Shown in pieces: positions 10,294-18,475 of a stretch of DNA of 64,000 nt. Position 1 is the stretch's first letter. The number at the start of each line of letters is the position of its first letter. The notes beneath the pieces are model-generated. The model saw nothing but the letters and a program-made list of their open reading frames with translations. It did not search any database and was not told the DNA's origin. This DNA is from Corynebacterium gerontici (lineage in GTDB: Bacteria; Actinomycetota; Actinomycetes; Mycobacteriales; Mycobacteriaceae): contig NZ_CP033897.1 in assembly GCF_003813985.1 (NCBI RefSeq), positions 1,612,001 through 1,676,000 of the forward strand, in the 5' to 3' direction. A program made the translations under genes and the position numbers.

Positions 10294-10992
10294 ATGCGAA
10301 TTGATATTTGGACCGATGTGGTGTGCCCCTTCTGCTTCATTGGTAAGGAGCACTTGAACCAGGCGCTCGAATCCTTTGAGCACGCAGATGACGTTGAAGT
10401 GCACTGGCGTGCGTTTGAGTTAGACCCAAGCCTTCCTGCGCAGCCGGACAGCACCTTGGCGGAGGCAATCGCCAAGAAGTACGGCGCGAGCGTGGAAGAG
10501 TCGGCTGCTCGTCAGCGTCAGATGGCGCAGCTTTTACAGACCTATGGCGTGGAGTTCAATTGGGAGGACGCAAAGTTCGGCAACACCTTGGATGCGCATC
10601 GCCTAATACAATTCGCCCAAACTAAGGGCAAAGGCGCGGAGCTGCAGGACGCTCTCATGCGCGCGTATTTGGAAAACTCCCAGAACATCGCAGAACACCC
10701 CACGCTGCTGGCGGCAGCCAAGAAGGTAGGCCTGGACGCTTCCGAGGCGCAGGCAGTCCTGGATAGCGATGATTTCCGCGAGGCCGTCCACCAGGATGAG
10801 GCCCAGGGCGCCCAGATTGGTATTCGGGGTGTGCCTTTCTTCGTCTTCGACGGCAAATTCGCCGTCTCCGGCGCGCAGCCCAAGGAGGTGTTCGATCAAG
10901 CTTTGGATCAGGCGTGGGCTGATTCGAAAAATCTCCTTAACAATCCCGAACAGGGCTCAAGCTGCTGCGGTGGCGGCGGCTGCTGCAGCTAA
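10294..10992 (+). CDS. DsbA-family oxidoreductase, FrnE-like
   Basis: A protein of 232 residues starting MRIDIWTDVVCPFC. The CPFC motif near residue 10 is the thioredoxin-fold redox pair. The helical insertion and the cis-Pro loop IGIRGVPFFVFDGKFAVSGAQP near 165-185 are typical of the FrnE/2-hydroxychromene isomerase branch. There is no signal peptide, so it acts in the cytoplasm. The tail ends in a cysteine cluster (SSCCGGGGCCS) that could bind metal or serve as a redox tail. An in-frame extension to 10183 exists but lacks family similarity; I start at 10294, although the ribosome site is weak. The RclA-like gene follows after 9 bases, suggesting a shared redox-stress role. Confidence 0.88.
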   Translation: MRIDIWTDVVCPFCFIGKEHLNQALESFEHADDVEVHWRAFELDPSLPAQPDSTLAEAIAKKYGASVEESAARQRQMAQLLQTYGVEFNWEDAKFGNTLDAHRLIQFAQTKGKGAELQDALMRAYLENSQNIAEHPTLLAAAKKVGLDASEAQAVLDSDDFREAVHQDEAQGAQIGIRGVPFFVFDGKFAVSGAQPKEVFDQALDQAWADSKNLLNNPEQGSSCCGGGGCCS

Positions 10993-11001
10993 GGAGTCAG
11001 T

Positions 11002-12333
11002 GTGAGCAAGCATTTTGACGTCGCCGTGATCGGCTTCGGTAAAGCCGGTAAGACCATTGCGATGAAGCGTGCCAAAGCAGGTGATTCTGTGGTGCTTTTT
11101 GAACAATCTGCAGCCATGTACGGTGGCACCTGCATCAATATCGGCTGCGTGCCCACCAAGAAACTGCTCTTTGAGGCGCACCGCACCTCCGGCGAAACAC
11201 CCGCACAGCGTTGGGAGAACATCAAGCAAGCTCGCCATGAGCTTGTGCGCAAGATGAATGGTGCCAACCTCACCATGGCGCAGGATGCTGGTGTGGAAGT
11301 GGTCACCGCCCGCGCGCAATTTGTGGGCGAGCGCGAGATCGAGGCGAACGGCGAGCGTTTCACCGCCGACACCGTGATTATCAATACCGGTGCTACTGCA
11401 CGCACCTTGGATGTACCGGGTGCGGAGGATCGCCGGGTGGTGGATTCCACCGGCATCCAATTCCTTGACGCGTTGCCGGAAGATTTGGTGATCGTGGGCG
11501 GCGGCCCAATCGCCATGGAGTTTGCCTCGCTCTTCCTCACCCTCGGTGTGAAGGTGCACATGCTCGATCACGGCCCGGAGTTTGGCCGCGCCTTCGATCG
11601 CGACGTCGCCTCGGCCGTGCTTGAGCACCTGGAAGCTCAAGGTCTGCGCTTTGTGCCCAACGCCGATGTTGAGCGCATCGACTGCGGCGAGCGCCTCAGG
11701 GTGCATGCCAACGTCTGCGGGGAGTCGAGAGACTTTCCTGCCGACGCCGTGCTGGTGGCAATCGGCCGTGCGCCGAATACTCAGGATATGGGGCTCGAGA
11801 ACGCCGGTGTGGACACTGATGAAAAGGCGGCGGTGGTCGTCGACAAGCAACTGCGAAGCAGCGCCGAAGGCGTATATGCGGTGGGTGACGTCAATGGTGG
11901 GCCTCAGTTCACCTATATTTCCTACGACGATCACCGCGTGGTGCTGAACGCACGCTGGGGCGATGGCGAGCGAACCACGGAGCATCGAGTAATTCCTACA
12001 GCCACATTTATCGACCCACCGCTGGCAACCGTGGGCAAGAGCCAGGCGCAACTTGAACGCGAAGGCGTGCGCTTTGAAGTGAAGCAGGCCAAGATCGCCG
12101 ATATCGCCGTGATGCCGCGACCGAAAATTGTGGGACAAACAACCGGCGTGGCGAAGTTCCTGATCAGCGAGGACGATCAGATTCTGGGAGCCACGCTGTG
12201 GTGCGTCGATGCTCAGGAGATCATCAATACCGTTGCGCTTGCCATGCGGGTAGGGATGACTGCGAGTGAGCTCGGCGGGCAGATCGTCACACACCCCGCC
12301 AATACCGAGGTGCTTAACGGGGTATTGGGGTAG
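11002..12333 (+). CDS. RclA-like pyridine nucleotide-disulfide oxidoreductase
   Basis: A protein of 443 residues. It starts with FAD motif VIGFGKAGKT, then AMYGGTCINIGCVPTKKL holding the CxxxxC redox pair, a second Rossmann motif (IVGGGPIAMEFASLF), AVGDVNGGPQFTYIS, and a dimerisation domain with ILGATLWCVDAQEIIN. The GFGKAGKT, AMYGGTCINIGC and QFTYIS stretches match what I remember of E. coli RclA, a flavoprotein protecting against reactive chlorine, more closely than mercuric reductase or lipoamide dehydrogenase. The usual C-terminal catalytic His-Glu pair of those enzymes is replaced here (THPANTEVLN). GTG 11002 follows AAGGAG by 5 bases. Co-transcribed with the FrnE-like gene. Confidence 0.85.
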   Translation: MSKHFDVAVIGFGKAGKTIAMKRAKAGDSVVLFEQSAAMYGGTCINIGCVPTKKLLFEAHRTSGETPAQRWENIKQARHELVRKMNGANLTMAQDAGVEVVTARAQFVGEREIEANGERFTADTVIINTGATARTLDVPGAEDRRVVDSTGIQFLDALPEDLVIVGGGPIAMEFASLFLTLGVKVHMLDHGPEFGRAFDRDVASAVLEHLEAQGLRFVPNADVERIDCGERLRVHANVCGESRDFPADAVLVAIGRAPNTQDMGLENAGVDTDEKAAVVVDKQLRSSAEGVYAVGDVNGGPQFTYISYDDHRVVLNARWGDGERTTEHRVIPTATFIDPPLATVGKSQAQLEREGVRFEVKQAKIADIAVMPRPKIVGQTTGVAKFLISEDDQILGATLWCVDAQEIINTVALAMRVGMTASELGGQIVTHPANTEVLNGVLG

Positions 12334-12403
12334 CCACCCTGCCGGCGCGCTAGCATCGTTGGGTTGAAGCTGCCCCACCCTGCGCCACGGAAGGACACCC
12401 CAC

Positions 12404-13672
12404 ATGCCACAGACGCTGTCCCGGCGAGCCATTACCGTATGGTTGGCGGCCGTCGCCGTGTACGTGCTGGCCATTGCAGGGCGCACCTCCTTTGGGGTTT
12501 CAGGGGTTGCAGCCATTGAGCGCTTCCAAGTGGATGCCTCAAGGCTCGCCGTTTTCACCGCCGTCCAAGTGGGCGTGTACGCCATCGCCCAGATTCCCAC
12601 CGGCGTACTGGTGGATAAACTCGGGCCGCGCTCCATGTTGCTCTACGGGGCCATTCTCATGGGCCTCGGGCAGATCATCCTCGGTTTCGCTCCAGCTTAT
12701 TGGGTTGCGATTCTGGCGCGAGTCCTCATTGGTGCAGGTGACGCCACAGCGTTCTTATCGGTGATGCGCCTAATTCCCGCGTGGTTCCCGGCGCGCAAAG
12801 CTCCCCTGTTTTCCCAACTCACCGGGGCGCTGGGTCAATCGGGGCAATTCATCTCCGCTGTGCCGTTCCTCCACCTCCTCGGCGTGGCCGGGTGGAGCGT
12901 GGCGTTCGTGAGTTTGGGGGCGGTAGGCATTCTCATCGCCTGCGCCGCGTGGTACTGCATTGCCGATTCACCGGAACAGCATGGTAGCGAGGCCGCCTCG
13001 AAGTCATGCGGGCCGCAGCTTTCGCTCGGCGCACGTTTGCGCACGGTGCTACGCAGCCCCACCGCCTGGCAGGGCGTATTTATCCACTGGAGCAACCTCT
13101 CCCCCATCAACATCTTTCTGCTGCTGTGGGGTGTGCCGATGATGAAGCTTGGCATGGGGCTTGATGCCGGGCAGATTGCAACGGTACTAAGCACCGCCAC
13201 TATCGGATCTGTGTGCGCAGGGCCTTTGCACGGCATGATCTCCGCGCGAGCGGGCAACAATCGCGACCTCGTGGCGCTGGCGACTTCGGCAATCAATGTT
13301 GGGCTGTTTGCTTGGTTTTTCGCCTCGGGGCAGCCACGCAATCAGATCTGGCTCATGGTGCTCATTTTTGTGGTGGCGCTGCTAGCCCCAGCCGCGAACT
13401 ACGGTTTCGATTCGGTGCGAGAACACCTCAAATATTCAGTGCTCGCCACCGGCACTGGTCTGGCCAACATGGGCGGATTCGTGGCCACCATGATCGGTGC
13501 CCAACTGATTGGTGCGCTGCTGGATTGGCACGCGCAGGTCGCAACGTTTCAGTGGGCAGACTTCCGGGTGGCTTGGCTCGGGATCATCTTCGTGTGGGCT
13601 GTTGGCGCTGCAGGCATTGTGTACTGCGGCTTAAGGCTACGCCGAATCCGTGACAACGCATCTGTTCGCTGA
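12404..13672 (+). CDS. MFS transporter
   Basis: A protein of 422 residues with about 12 membrane segments. The loop 2-3 signature is clear: GVLVDKLGPRSM. RVLIGAGDATAFLSVMRLIPAWFPARKAPL fits helices 4-5 of the major facilitator superfamily. GALGQSGQFISAVPFLHLLG continues that half. The second half has MKLGMGLDAGQIATVLSTATIG and a final GIIFVWAVGAAGIVYCGL helix. Substrate cannot be assigned; the sequence resembles MFS members with an open general-substrate annotation. GGAAGGA lies upstream of ATG 12404. It starts 70 bases after the RclA-like gene, so it may or may not share its promoter. Confidence 0.85.
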   Translation: MPQTLSRRAITVWLAAVAVYVLAIAGRTSFGVSGVAAIERFQVDASRLAVFTAVQVGVYAIAQIPTGVLVDKLGPRSMLLYGAILMGLGQIILGFAPAYWVAILARVLIGAGDATAFLSVMRLIPAWFPARKAPLFSQLTGALGQSGQFISAVPFLHLLGVAGWSVAFVSLGAVGILIACAAWYCIADSPEQHGSEAASKSCGPQLSLGARLRTVLRSPTAWQGVFIHWSNLSPINIFLLLWGVPMMKLGMGLDAGQIATVLSTATIGSVCAGPLHGMISARAGNNRDLVALATSAINVGLFAWFFASGQPRNQIWLMVLIFVVALLAPAANYGFDSVREHLKYSVLATGTGLANMGGFVATMIGAQLIGALLDWHAQVATFQWADFRVAWLGIIFVWAVGAAGIVYCGLRLRRIRDNASVR

Positions 13673-13696
13673 GACGACGTTGCAGGAGGGTGCGGG

Positions 13697-13710
13697 GAGC
13701 GTCGAAAAGC
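13697..13710 (-). repeat. dispersed word A, intergenic copy
   Basis: GAGCGTCGAAAAGC, the reverse form of word A, with GGGG just before it (reading plus). It sits between the MFS and aldehyde dehydrogenase genes. Confidence 0.75.
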
Positions 13711-13798
13711 AAGCAAACACCGGGTTAGCATGGTGCGAACGCCACTCCACAACGTGGCGCAACTTCCACCACACCCCACGAACATGAAAGTTTGCACC

Positions 13799-15379
13799 AT
13801 GAGCCGACGACTCACCCAAGGGCCTCTCCCGAAACACTTGCGCCAAAACTTATTGCGACTGTGCGCCAACACCGCCATTGCAGATCACCAGGAACAAGAG
13901 GAATATCCGGTGCACTCAGCATTCAGTGGCGAGGTCATCGGGCATGCGCTTGCAGGTGATGAGCAGGTCGTGGAAGCAGCTTTCTTCAAAGCGCGCGAGG
14001 CGCAACGCCTGTGGGCGCACACCCCGGTGAAACAGCGAGCAAAGATCTTCAAGGATTTCCACGATCGCGTACTGCGTGAGCGCGAATTCCTCATGGACAT
14101 CGTGCAGCTCGAAACCGGCAAGAACCGACTATCCGCCCTCGACGAAGTGCTCGATGTCGCAGGCAACGCACGTTATTACGCCAACAAGGCACCCCGCCTG
14201 CTGGCGGAAAACGCGAACCCTGGTGCGCTGCCTCTGCTGACAAAGAACCGAGTGCAGCATGCTTCCAAGGGTGTGGTGGGCCAAATCAGCCCGTGGAATT
14301 ACCCGCTCGCCTTAGGTATTTCCGATGCCATCCCCGCGCTCCTCGCAGGCAATGCGGTGGTGGCCAAACCAGATTGGAACACTCCTTTTACGCTGCTTGC
14401 CGTGGTTGATCTGCTCTACCAGGCCGGCCTGCCGCGCGAACTTTTCCAGGTGGTTACTGGGGCTGGCAAAACCGTCGGCTCCGCCATCGCTCAGCGCAGC
14501 GATTACTTAATGTTCACCGGTTCCACCGCCACCGGACGAATCTTAGGAAAGACCGCTGGCGAACGCCTCATCGGTTATTCTGCTGAACTCGGCGGTAAGA
14601 ACCCCATGATCATCGCCGCCGACGCCGATCTAGACAAAGCCGTGCGCGAGGTGCCAAGCGCCTGTTTTTCTAACTCTGGCCAACTGTGCGTCTCCATCGA
14701 GCGGATTTACGTCGAGGCGCCGGTGTACGAGGACTTTCTGAGCCGCTTCACCAAGGCCGTGCAGCAGATGCGCATTGGTGCAGGATTCGACTGGAATGTA
14801 GACATGGGCTCGCTCATCAACCAACAGCAGCTCGACAGCGTCCAAAGCTTCGTTGACGACGCCGTAGCCAAGGGGGCCACCGTGCTCGCTGGCGGCCGTG
14901 CTCGCCCGGACCTCGGCCCCTTCTTCTTTGAGCCGACTGTGCTTATCGACGTCCCCCGCGACGCCAAACTTCGCACCGAAGAAGTCTTCGGCCCTGTGGT
15001 GTACGTGGAAAAAGTGGAGACTCTTCAAGAGGCGATCGCGCTTGCCAACAACACCGAATACGGCCTCAACGCATCTATTTTCGCAGCCCCCGAGACGGGC
15101 TGGCAGATTGCCGGGCAAATCAACGCCGGCGGGGTTGGGATCAACGACGGTTACGCCGCGACGTGGGCCTCAATCGCTTCACCCCTAGGTGGCATGAAGC
15201 AATCGGGAATGAGCCGACGCCACGGCGAGGAAGGCCTGCTGAAATACACCGAGGCACGCAACGTCGCCGAACAGCGTGGGCTATCCATCCGTGGCCCTAA
15301 AGGCATGCCACCAAAGCTCTATGGCCAAGTGATGTCCTATGCCCTGCTGCTAGGCAAGAAACTGCGATTCTTGCCCTAA
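13799..15379 (+). CDS. succinate-semialdehyde dehydrogenase-type aldehyde dehydrogenase
   Basis: About 526 residues, NAD(P)-dependent ALDH superfamily. Visible: cofactor site QISPWNYPLALG, the catalytic Glu in AELGGKNPM, the catalytic Cys in FSNSGQLCVSIERIYVE, and EEVFGPVVYVEKV. The overall sequence is closest to the SSADH/GabD2 branch that oxidises succinic semialdehyde to succinate; I did not confirm substrate residues. Possible starts are ATG 13730, 13784 and 13799 (MSRRLTQ). None has a convincing ribosome site, and I take 13799 because the family similarity begins soon after. A word-A variant (GCTTATCGACGTCC) lies at 14941-14953. The 3' end overlaps the convergent Nudix gene by four bases. 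Confidence 0.88.
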   Translation: MSRRLTQGPLPKHLRQNLLRLCANTAIADHQEQEEYPVHSAFSGEVIGHALAGDEQVVEAAFFKAREAQRLWAHTPVKQRAKIFKDFHDRVLREREFLMDIVQLETGKNRLSALDEVLDVAGNARYYANKAPRLLAENANPGALPLLTKNRVQHASKGVVGQISPWNYPLALGISDAIPALLAGNAVVAKPDWNTPFTLLAVVDLLYQAGLPRELFQVVTGAGKTVGSAIAQRSDYLMFTGSTATGRILGKTAGERLIGYSAELGGKNPMIIAADADLDKAVREVPSACFSNSGQLCVSIERIYVEAPVYEDFLSRFTKAVQQMRIGAGFDWNVDMGSLINQQQLDSVQSFVDDAVAKGATVLAGGRARPDLGPFFFEPTVLIDVPRDAKLRTEEVFGPVVYVEKVETLQEAIALANNTEYGLNASIFAAPETGWQIAGQINAGGVGINDGYAATWASIASPLGGMKQSGMSRRHGEEGLLKYTEARNVAEQRGLSIRGPKGMPPKLYGQVMSYALLLGKKLRFLP

Positions 15380-15912
15380 CGCTGGCGATCGCGCTTTTGA
15401 AAACCCATGCGCGGCTTGAAGCCCTCGGGGCGGCGAAGCTGCGCCACCGCATCACCGATGACTAGACGGAAGCGTGGACTCATTGGCGGCATCTGCATGA
15501 TGGAGAACCAGCCCACTTCAAGATTTTCATCATCCGCCACGCGCGGGGTATCATCGCCCGCCAGCGAGCAGCGCATGGCGGTGTCCATGTAGCGGGCTTG
15601 GTCACCGTTGGGGTAAGTGACTGGACCGGCGGCACCGACGCCCAACAAGGCTTCAACCTGGACGTCGAGGCCGGTTTCTTCCTTCACCTCACGCACCGCA
15701 GCAAGATGAGGTTCTTCACCGGGATCGACGATGCCGGTGATCGGGGTCCACTGCTCGTTATCGGCCCGCTTCACCAACAGCACCTCAGGCACCGCAGTGA
15801 TCGGTGCCCCTTCAGGAACATCACGGATCACCACGGCGGTGACGCCGGGCATAAACAGCTCGTCGTTGCCGATCTTCTCGCGCAGTTTCAATACATAGTC
15901 CGGGGTCGCCAC
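15376..15912 (-). CDS. Nudix hydrolase
   Basis: A protein of 178 residues. A complete Nudix box is present: GIVDPGEEPHLAAVREVKEETGLDV (about 61-85), with the REVKEE metal-binding glutamates. It follows a beta-strand core VTAVVIRDV...EVLLVKRADNEQW. The flanking EVGWF and PRFRLVIG parts fit MutT/ADP-ribose-type hydrolases, so it probably cleaves a nucleoside diphosphate derivative; substrate unknown. The GTG start overlaps the stop codon of the 45-residue gene upstream, so it belongs to the thrC operon. A copy of word B is inside (15808-15818), encoding part of the DVPEGAPIT strand. Confidence 0.88.
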   Translation of the reverse strand: MATPDYVLKLREKIGNDELFMPGVTAVVIRDVPEGAPITAVPEVLLVKRADNEQWTPITGIVDPGEEPHLAAVREVKEETGLDVQVEALLGVGAAGPVTYPNGDQARYMDTAMRCSLAGDDTPRVADDENLEVGWFSIMQMPPMSPRFRLVIGDAVAQLRRPEGFKPRMGFQKRDRQR

Positions 15913-16049
15913 TAGTCCTCCACCTGCTCCTGGGCCTCTTCGGAACTAAATGGATCGTCCTTCAACGCGCCCTTTTTGATCTGCTCAACCAGGGCAGCCG
16001 GGTCAAACTCGTTGTGGTATTCCGCCGGAGCGGTTCGCTCTTGCGCCAT
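15912..16049 (-). CDS. small acidic protein of 45 residues between thrC and the Nudix gene
   Basis: ATG 16049 opens a 45-codon frame (MAQERTAPAEYHNEFDPAAL...EQVED). Support: GGAGG lies 10 bases upstream, the start is 4 bases after the thrC stop, and its TAG overlaps the GTG of the Nudix gene, so it fills the operon exactly. The product is acidic and hydrophilic with no membrane segment, and I do not recognise a family. It would be missed by length cut-offs. Confidence 0.65.
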   Translation of the reverse strand: MAQERTAPAEYHNEFDPAALVEQIKKGALKDDPFSSEEAQEQVED

Positions 16050-16053
16050 GTGC

Positions 16054-17496
16054 TTAAACCTCCGATGCTTGAATGGAATCCAAAATGTACTGCTTTACGG
16101 CCTCCGGGTCGTTGGGCAGATCAGCAACGTGGCGGGGCGCCTCCATAATCCCGGCAAAGCGCTCGGGGATCTCCGGTTCTTCACCGATGGCCTCGCGGAT
16201 CGTATCGGCGAACTTCACCGGCAGCGCTGTTTCCAGCACCACGATTGGGGTGGACACCTGATCCTTCCAGTCCCGGGCAGCCTTCACACCATCGGCGGTG
16301 TGCGGATCAATCAGAGTGTCAAGGCGCTCGTTGCAATCGCGGATCGTCGCCACGCGGTCGGCGTGAGTGGAGGTAGCAGACGCGAAACCGTACTCGTGGG
16401 CGGCTTTGGGGAACGCGGGATCGTCGACAAGCGAAAAACCACCCTGTGCAACTTTGGTGCCAAACAGTTCTGAGGTGCGCTCGGAATCGCGGCCAAGGAG
16501 ATCGAAGATGAAGCGCTCGAAGTTCGAGGCTCGCGAAATATCCATCGAAGGCGAAGATGTTTCAAAAGTGTCGGCGGAGCTGCGGACTCGATAATTGCCG
16601 GTGCGGAAGAACTCGTCCAAGACGTCATTCTCGTTGGTAGCGACGATCAGGCGATCAATGGGCAGCCCCATCTGGCGAGCGATGTGACCAGCGCAGATGT
16701 CGCCGAAATTGCCGGTGGGCACCGCGAAGCTGACCTTTTGCTCGTTGTTGTCGGTCATGCGCAGATACGTAGAGATGTAGTAGACAACCTGCGCCATGAG
16801 ACGTGCCCAGTTGATGGAATTCACGGCACCGATGCGCTGAACGCGTTTGAAATCGGCGTCGGCGGACACCGCCTTGACTGCATCCTGGCAATCATCAAAG
16901 ACTCCATCGAGGGCGATATTGAAAATGTTCGGATCATCCAAGCCGAACATCTGCGCCTGCTGGAAGGGAGTCATGCGGCCCTTCGGCGTCAGCATGAACA
17001 CACGGATGCCCTTGCGCCCGCGCATCGCGTACTCGGCAGAAGAACCAGTATCACCCGAGGTAGCGCCCAAAATGTTCAGGGCCTCACCGCGACGGGCCAG
17101 CTCGTATTCAAAGAGCTCGCCGAGCATCTGCATGGCCATATCCTTGAAGGCGGCCGTTGGGCCTTCGGAAAGGTGGCCCAGGTAAATATTGTCCTCCAAG
17201 TGCGTGACCGGCACGATGTCCTCGTGCGCGAACTTCTCGGTGGTGTACGCGCGCTTGGCTATGCCCTCAAGATCCTCCGCCGGGATGTCGTCGACGAAGA
17301 GCTTGAGCACCTCAGCCGCCAGCGCCGCGTAGCCCTGCTCTTTGAGCAGCGTGCGCCACTGATCCAGCAGCACACCATCGAGCTGCGGGTATTCCTCGGG
17401 CAGGTAAAGCCCACCGTCGGGGCTCAGGCCAGCGATCAAAATGTCGCTGAAGCTGTACGGAGTCTTTGATTCGTCGCGCGTAGAAATGTATTTCAC
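16054..17496 (-). CDS. thrC: threonine synthase
   Basis: A protein of 480 residues, fold-type II PLP enzyme. It converts O-phospho-L-homoserine to L-threonine, the last step of threonine synthesis. Motifs: MKYISTRD start typical of the bacterial/fungal-type enzyme, the PLP lysine in AAFKDMAMQML (near residue 110), the phosphate-binding loop GATSGDTGSSAEYAM, and VPTGNFGDICAGH. Length matches the longer ThrC subgroup. It starts with GTG at 17496. Downstream small gene and Nudix gene appear co-transcribed. Confidence 0.96.
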   Translation of the reverse strand: MKYISTRDESKTPYSFSDILIAGLSPDGGLYLPEEYPQLDGVLLDQWRTLLKEQGYAALAAEVLKLFVDDIPAEDLEGIAKRAYTTEKFAHEDIVPVTHLEDNIYLGHLSEGPTAAFKDMAMQMLGELFEYELARRGEALNILGATSGDTGSSAEYAMRGRKGIRVFMLTPKGRMTPFQQAQMFGLDDPNIFNIALDGVFDDCQDAVKAVSADADFKRVQRIGAVNSINWARLMAQVVYYISTYLRMTDNNEQKVSFAVPTGNFGDICAGHIARQMGLPIDRLIVATNENDVLDEFFRTGNYRVRSSADTFETSSPSMDISRASNFERFIFDLLGRDSERTSELFGTKVAQGGFSLVDDPAFPKAAHEYGFASATSTHADRVATIRDCNERLDTLIDPHTADGVKAARDWKDQVSTPIVVLETALPVKFADTIREAIGEEPEIPERFAGIMEAPRHVADLPNDPEAVKQYILDSIQASEV

Positions 17497-17555
17497 GGCT
17501 TCTACCCTAGCGGGGTTTCAGCCGTCTACCTCACGCGGGCGCACCCTGAACCGTG

Positions 17556-17816
17556 TTAGTTGCCGGTCGCGCGATTCACCAGCGCATCGATGACGGATTT
17601 CAGCGCTTGGTCACCCAGCGGCGTATCCCCATCTACCTTGGGCACACTCGAGCTTGTCGACGCCCCCTTGGCCCCATGCTCGGCTTTCACGCTCAGCACA
17701 GTGCCGTCGAGTTGCAGAGGCGTCCGGCCCTTGGTGCCGGTGGATTCGACTGCCCTCAGGAATGTTTGAAGCTCTTGGACGGTTGCACCTTCAAGATTCA
17801 CACTCAAGTTGATCAT
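17556..17816 (-). CDS. hypothetical protein, 86 residues
   Basis: ATG 17816 opens MINLSVNLEGATVQELQTFLRAVE...LVNRATGN. The start looks like a regular alpha/beta fold; the middle GASTSSSVPKVDGDTP is low complexity and is partly encoded by a word-A variant (AGCTTGTCGACGCC, 17651-17664). No family recognised. It is divergent from the nitroreductase gene, whose start is 65 bases away. A longer in-frame extension to 18005 overlaps the nitroreductase and is unlikely. Confidence 0.55.
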   Translation of the reverse strand: MINLSVNLEGATVQELQTFLRAVESTGTKGRTPLQLDGTVLSVKAEHGAKGASTSSSVPKVDGDTPLGDQALKSVIDALVNRATGN

Positions 17817-17880
17817 GTCTAGTAAACGTCGCTGGGGTGGGTTTCGTTCCATACACCAAAACACGACTCCTGGAGGACCC

Positions 17881-18456
17881 ATGACCACCGTTGAAGAAGC
17901 CATTCTTAGCCGCCGCGCCACACGCAAATTCACTGAGGATCCTGTGAGCCAGGAGGTGCTGGATAGCGTTGTTTCGCTGAGCCTAGAAGCACCTTCCGCC
18001 TTCAATGCCCAACGCGCCGATTTGGTGGTGGTACGAGATCAAGCGATCAAAGATGCACTCTTCGCCGCCTCGGGTCAGGCCCAGCTTCGTGATGCACCAG
18101 TGGTGCTCATTACCGTGGCGCGTGCCGATATTCCAGAAGATTTGGACGAGGTATTGGGTCAACAGCGCGCCGAATTCGTCCGAGGCTACCTAGGCAAACT
18201 TGACCAGGCCGGTTTGCGCGAAACAGCCATGAAGGACGCCATGTTGCTCGCAGGTTTTGCCTTGGTGGCTGCACAGGGCGAGGGCTTGGCAACTTCCCCC
18301 ACCACCGGCTGGAATGAGTCCGAGGTGCTTGAAGCCATTGGGTTGAGTGGGCGCGAAGATCGCGGCGTCGGCCTGGTGATTGCCATGGGGTACCCAGCGG
18401 AATTCCCAGCACACCCTGGCCGCGCAGCAAACCGCCGAGTGAACGAGCGTTACTAA
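17881..18456 (+). CDS. nitroreductase-family flavoprotein
   Basis: A protein of 191 residues. MTTVEEAILSRRATRKFTEDPVS is the classic FMN-binding N-terminus (the SRRATRKF arginines contact FMN phosphate). EAPSAFNAQRADLVVVRD is the second FMN loop, and GLATSPTTGWNESEVLEAIGL...GVGLVIAMGYPAE is the C-terminal signature. Members are NAD(P)H-dependent reductases of nitro compounds, quinones or similar acceptors; the physiological substrate is unknown. GGAGG sits 5-6 bases before ATG 17881. Confidence 0.9.
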   Translation: MTTVEEAILSRRATRKFTEDPVSQEVLDSVVSLSLEAPSAFNAQRADLVVVRDQAIKDALFAASGQAQLRDAPVVLITVARADIPEDLDEVLGQQRAEFVRGYLGKLDQAGLRETAMKDAMLLAGFALVAAQGEGLATSPTTGWNESEVLEAIGLSGREDRGVGLVIAMGYPAEFPAHPGRAANRRVNERY

Positions 18457-18475
18457 CCCCTGCTGTGCAGCAGCG

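Noticed and set aside
10957..12636. 559-codon open frame on the minus strand
   Set aside because: It lies across the RclA-like gene, whose motifs are unmistakable; the minus frame is His/Leu-rich with no family likeness. A codon-bias shadow.
17556..18005. Longer 149-codon version of the 86-residue hypothetical
   Set aside because: The extension overlaps the well-supported nitroreductase gene and its ribosome site.
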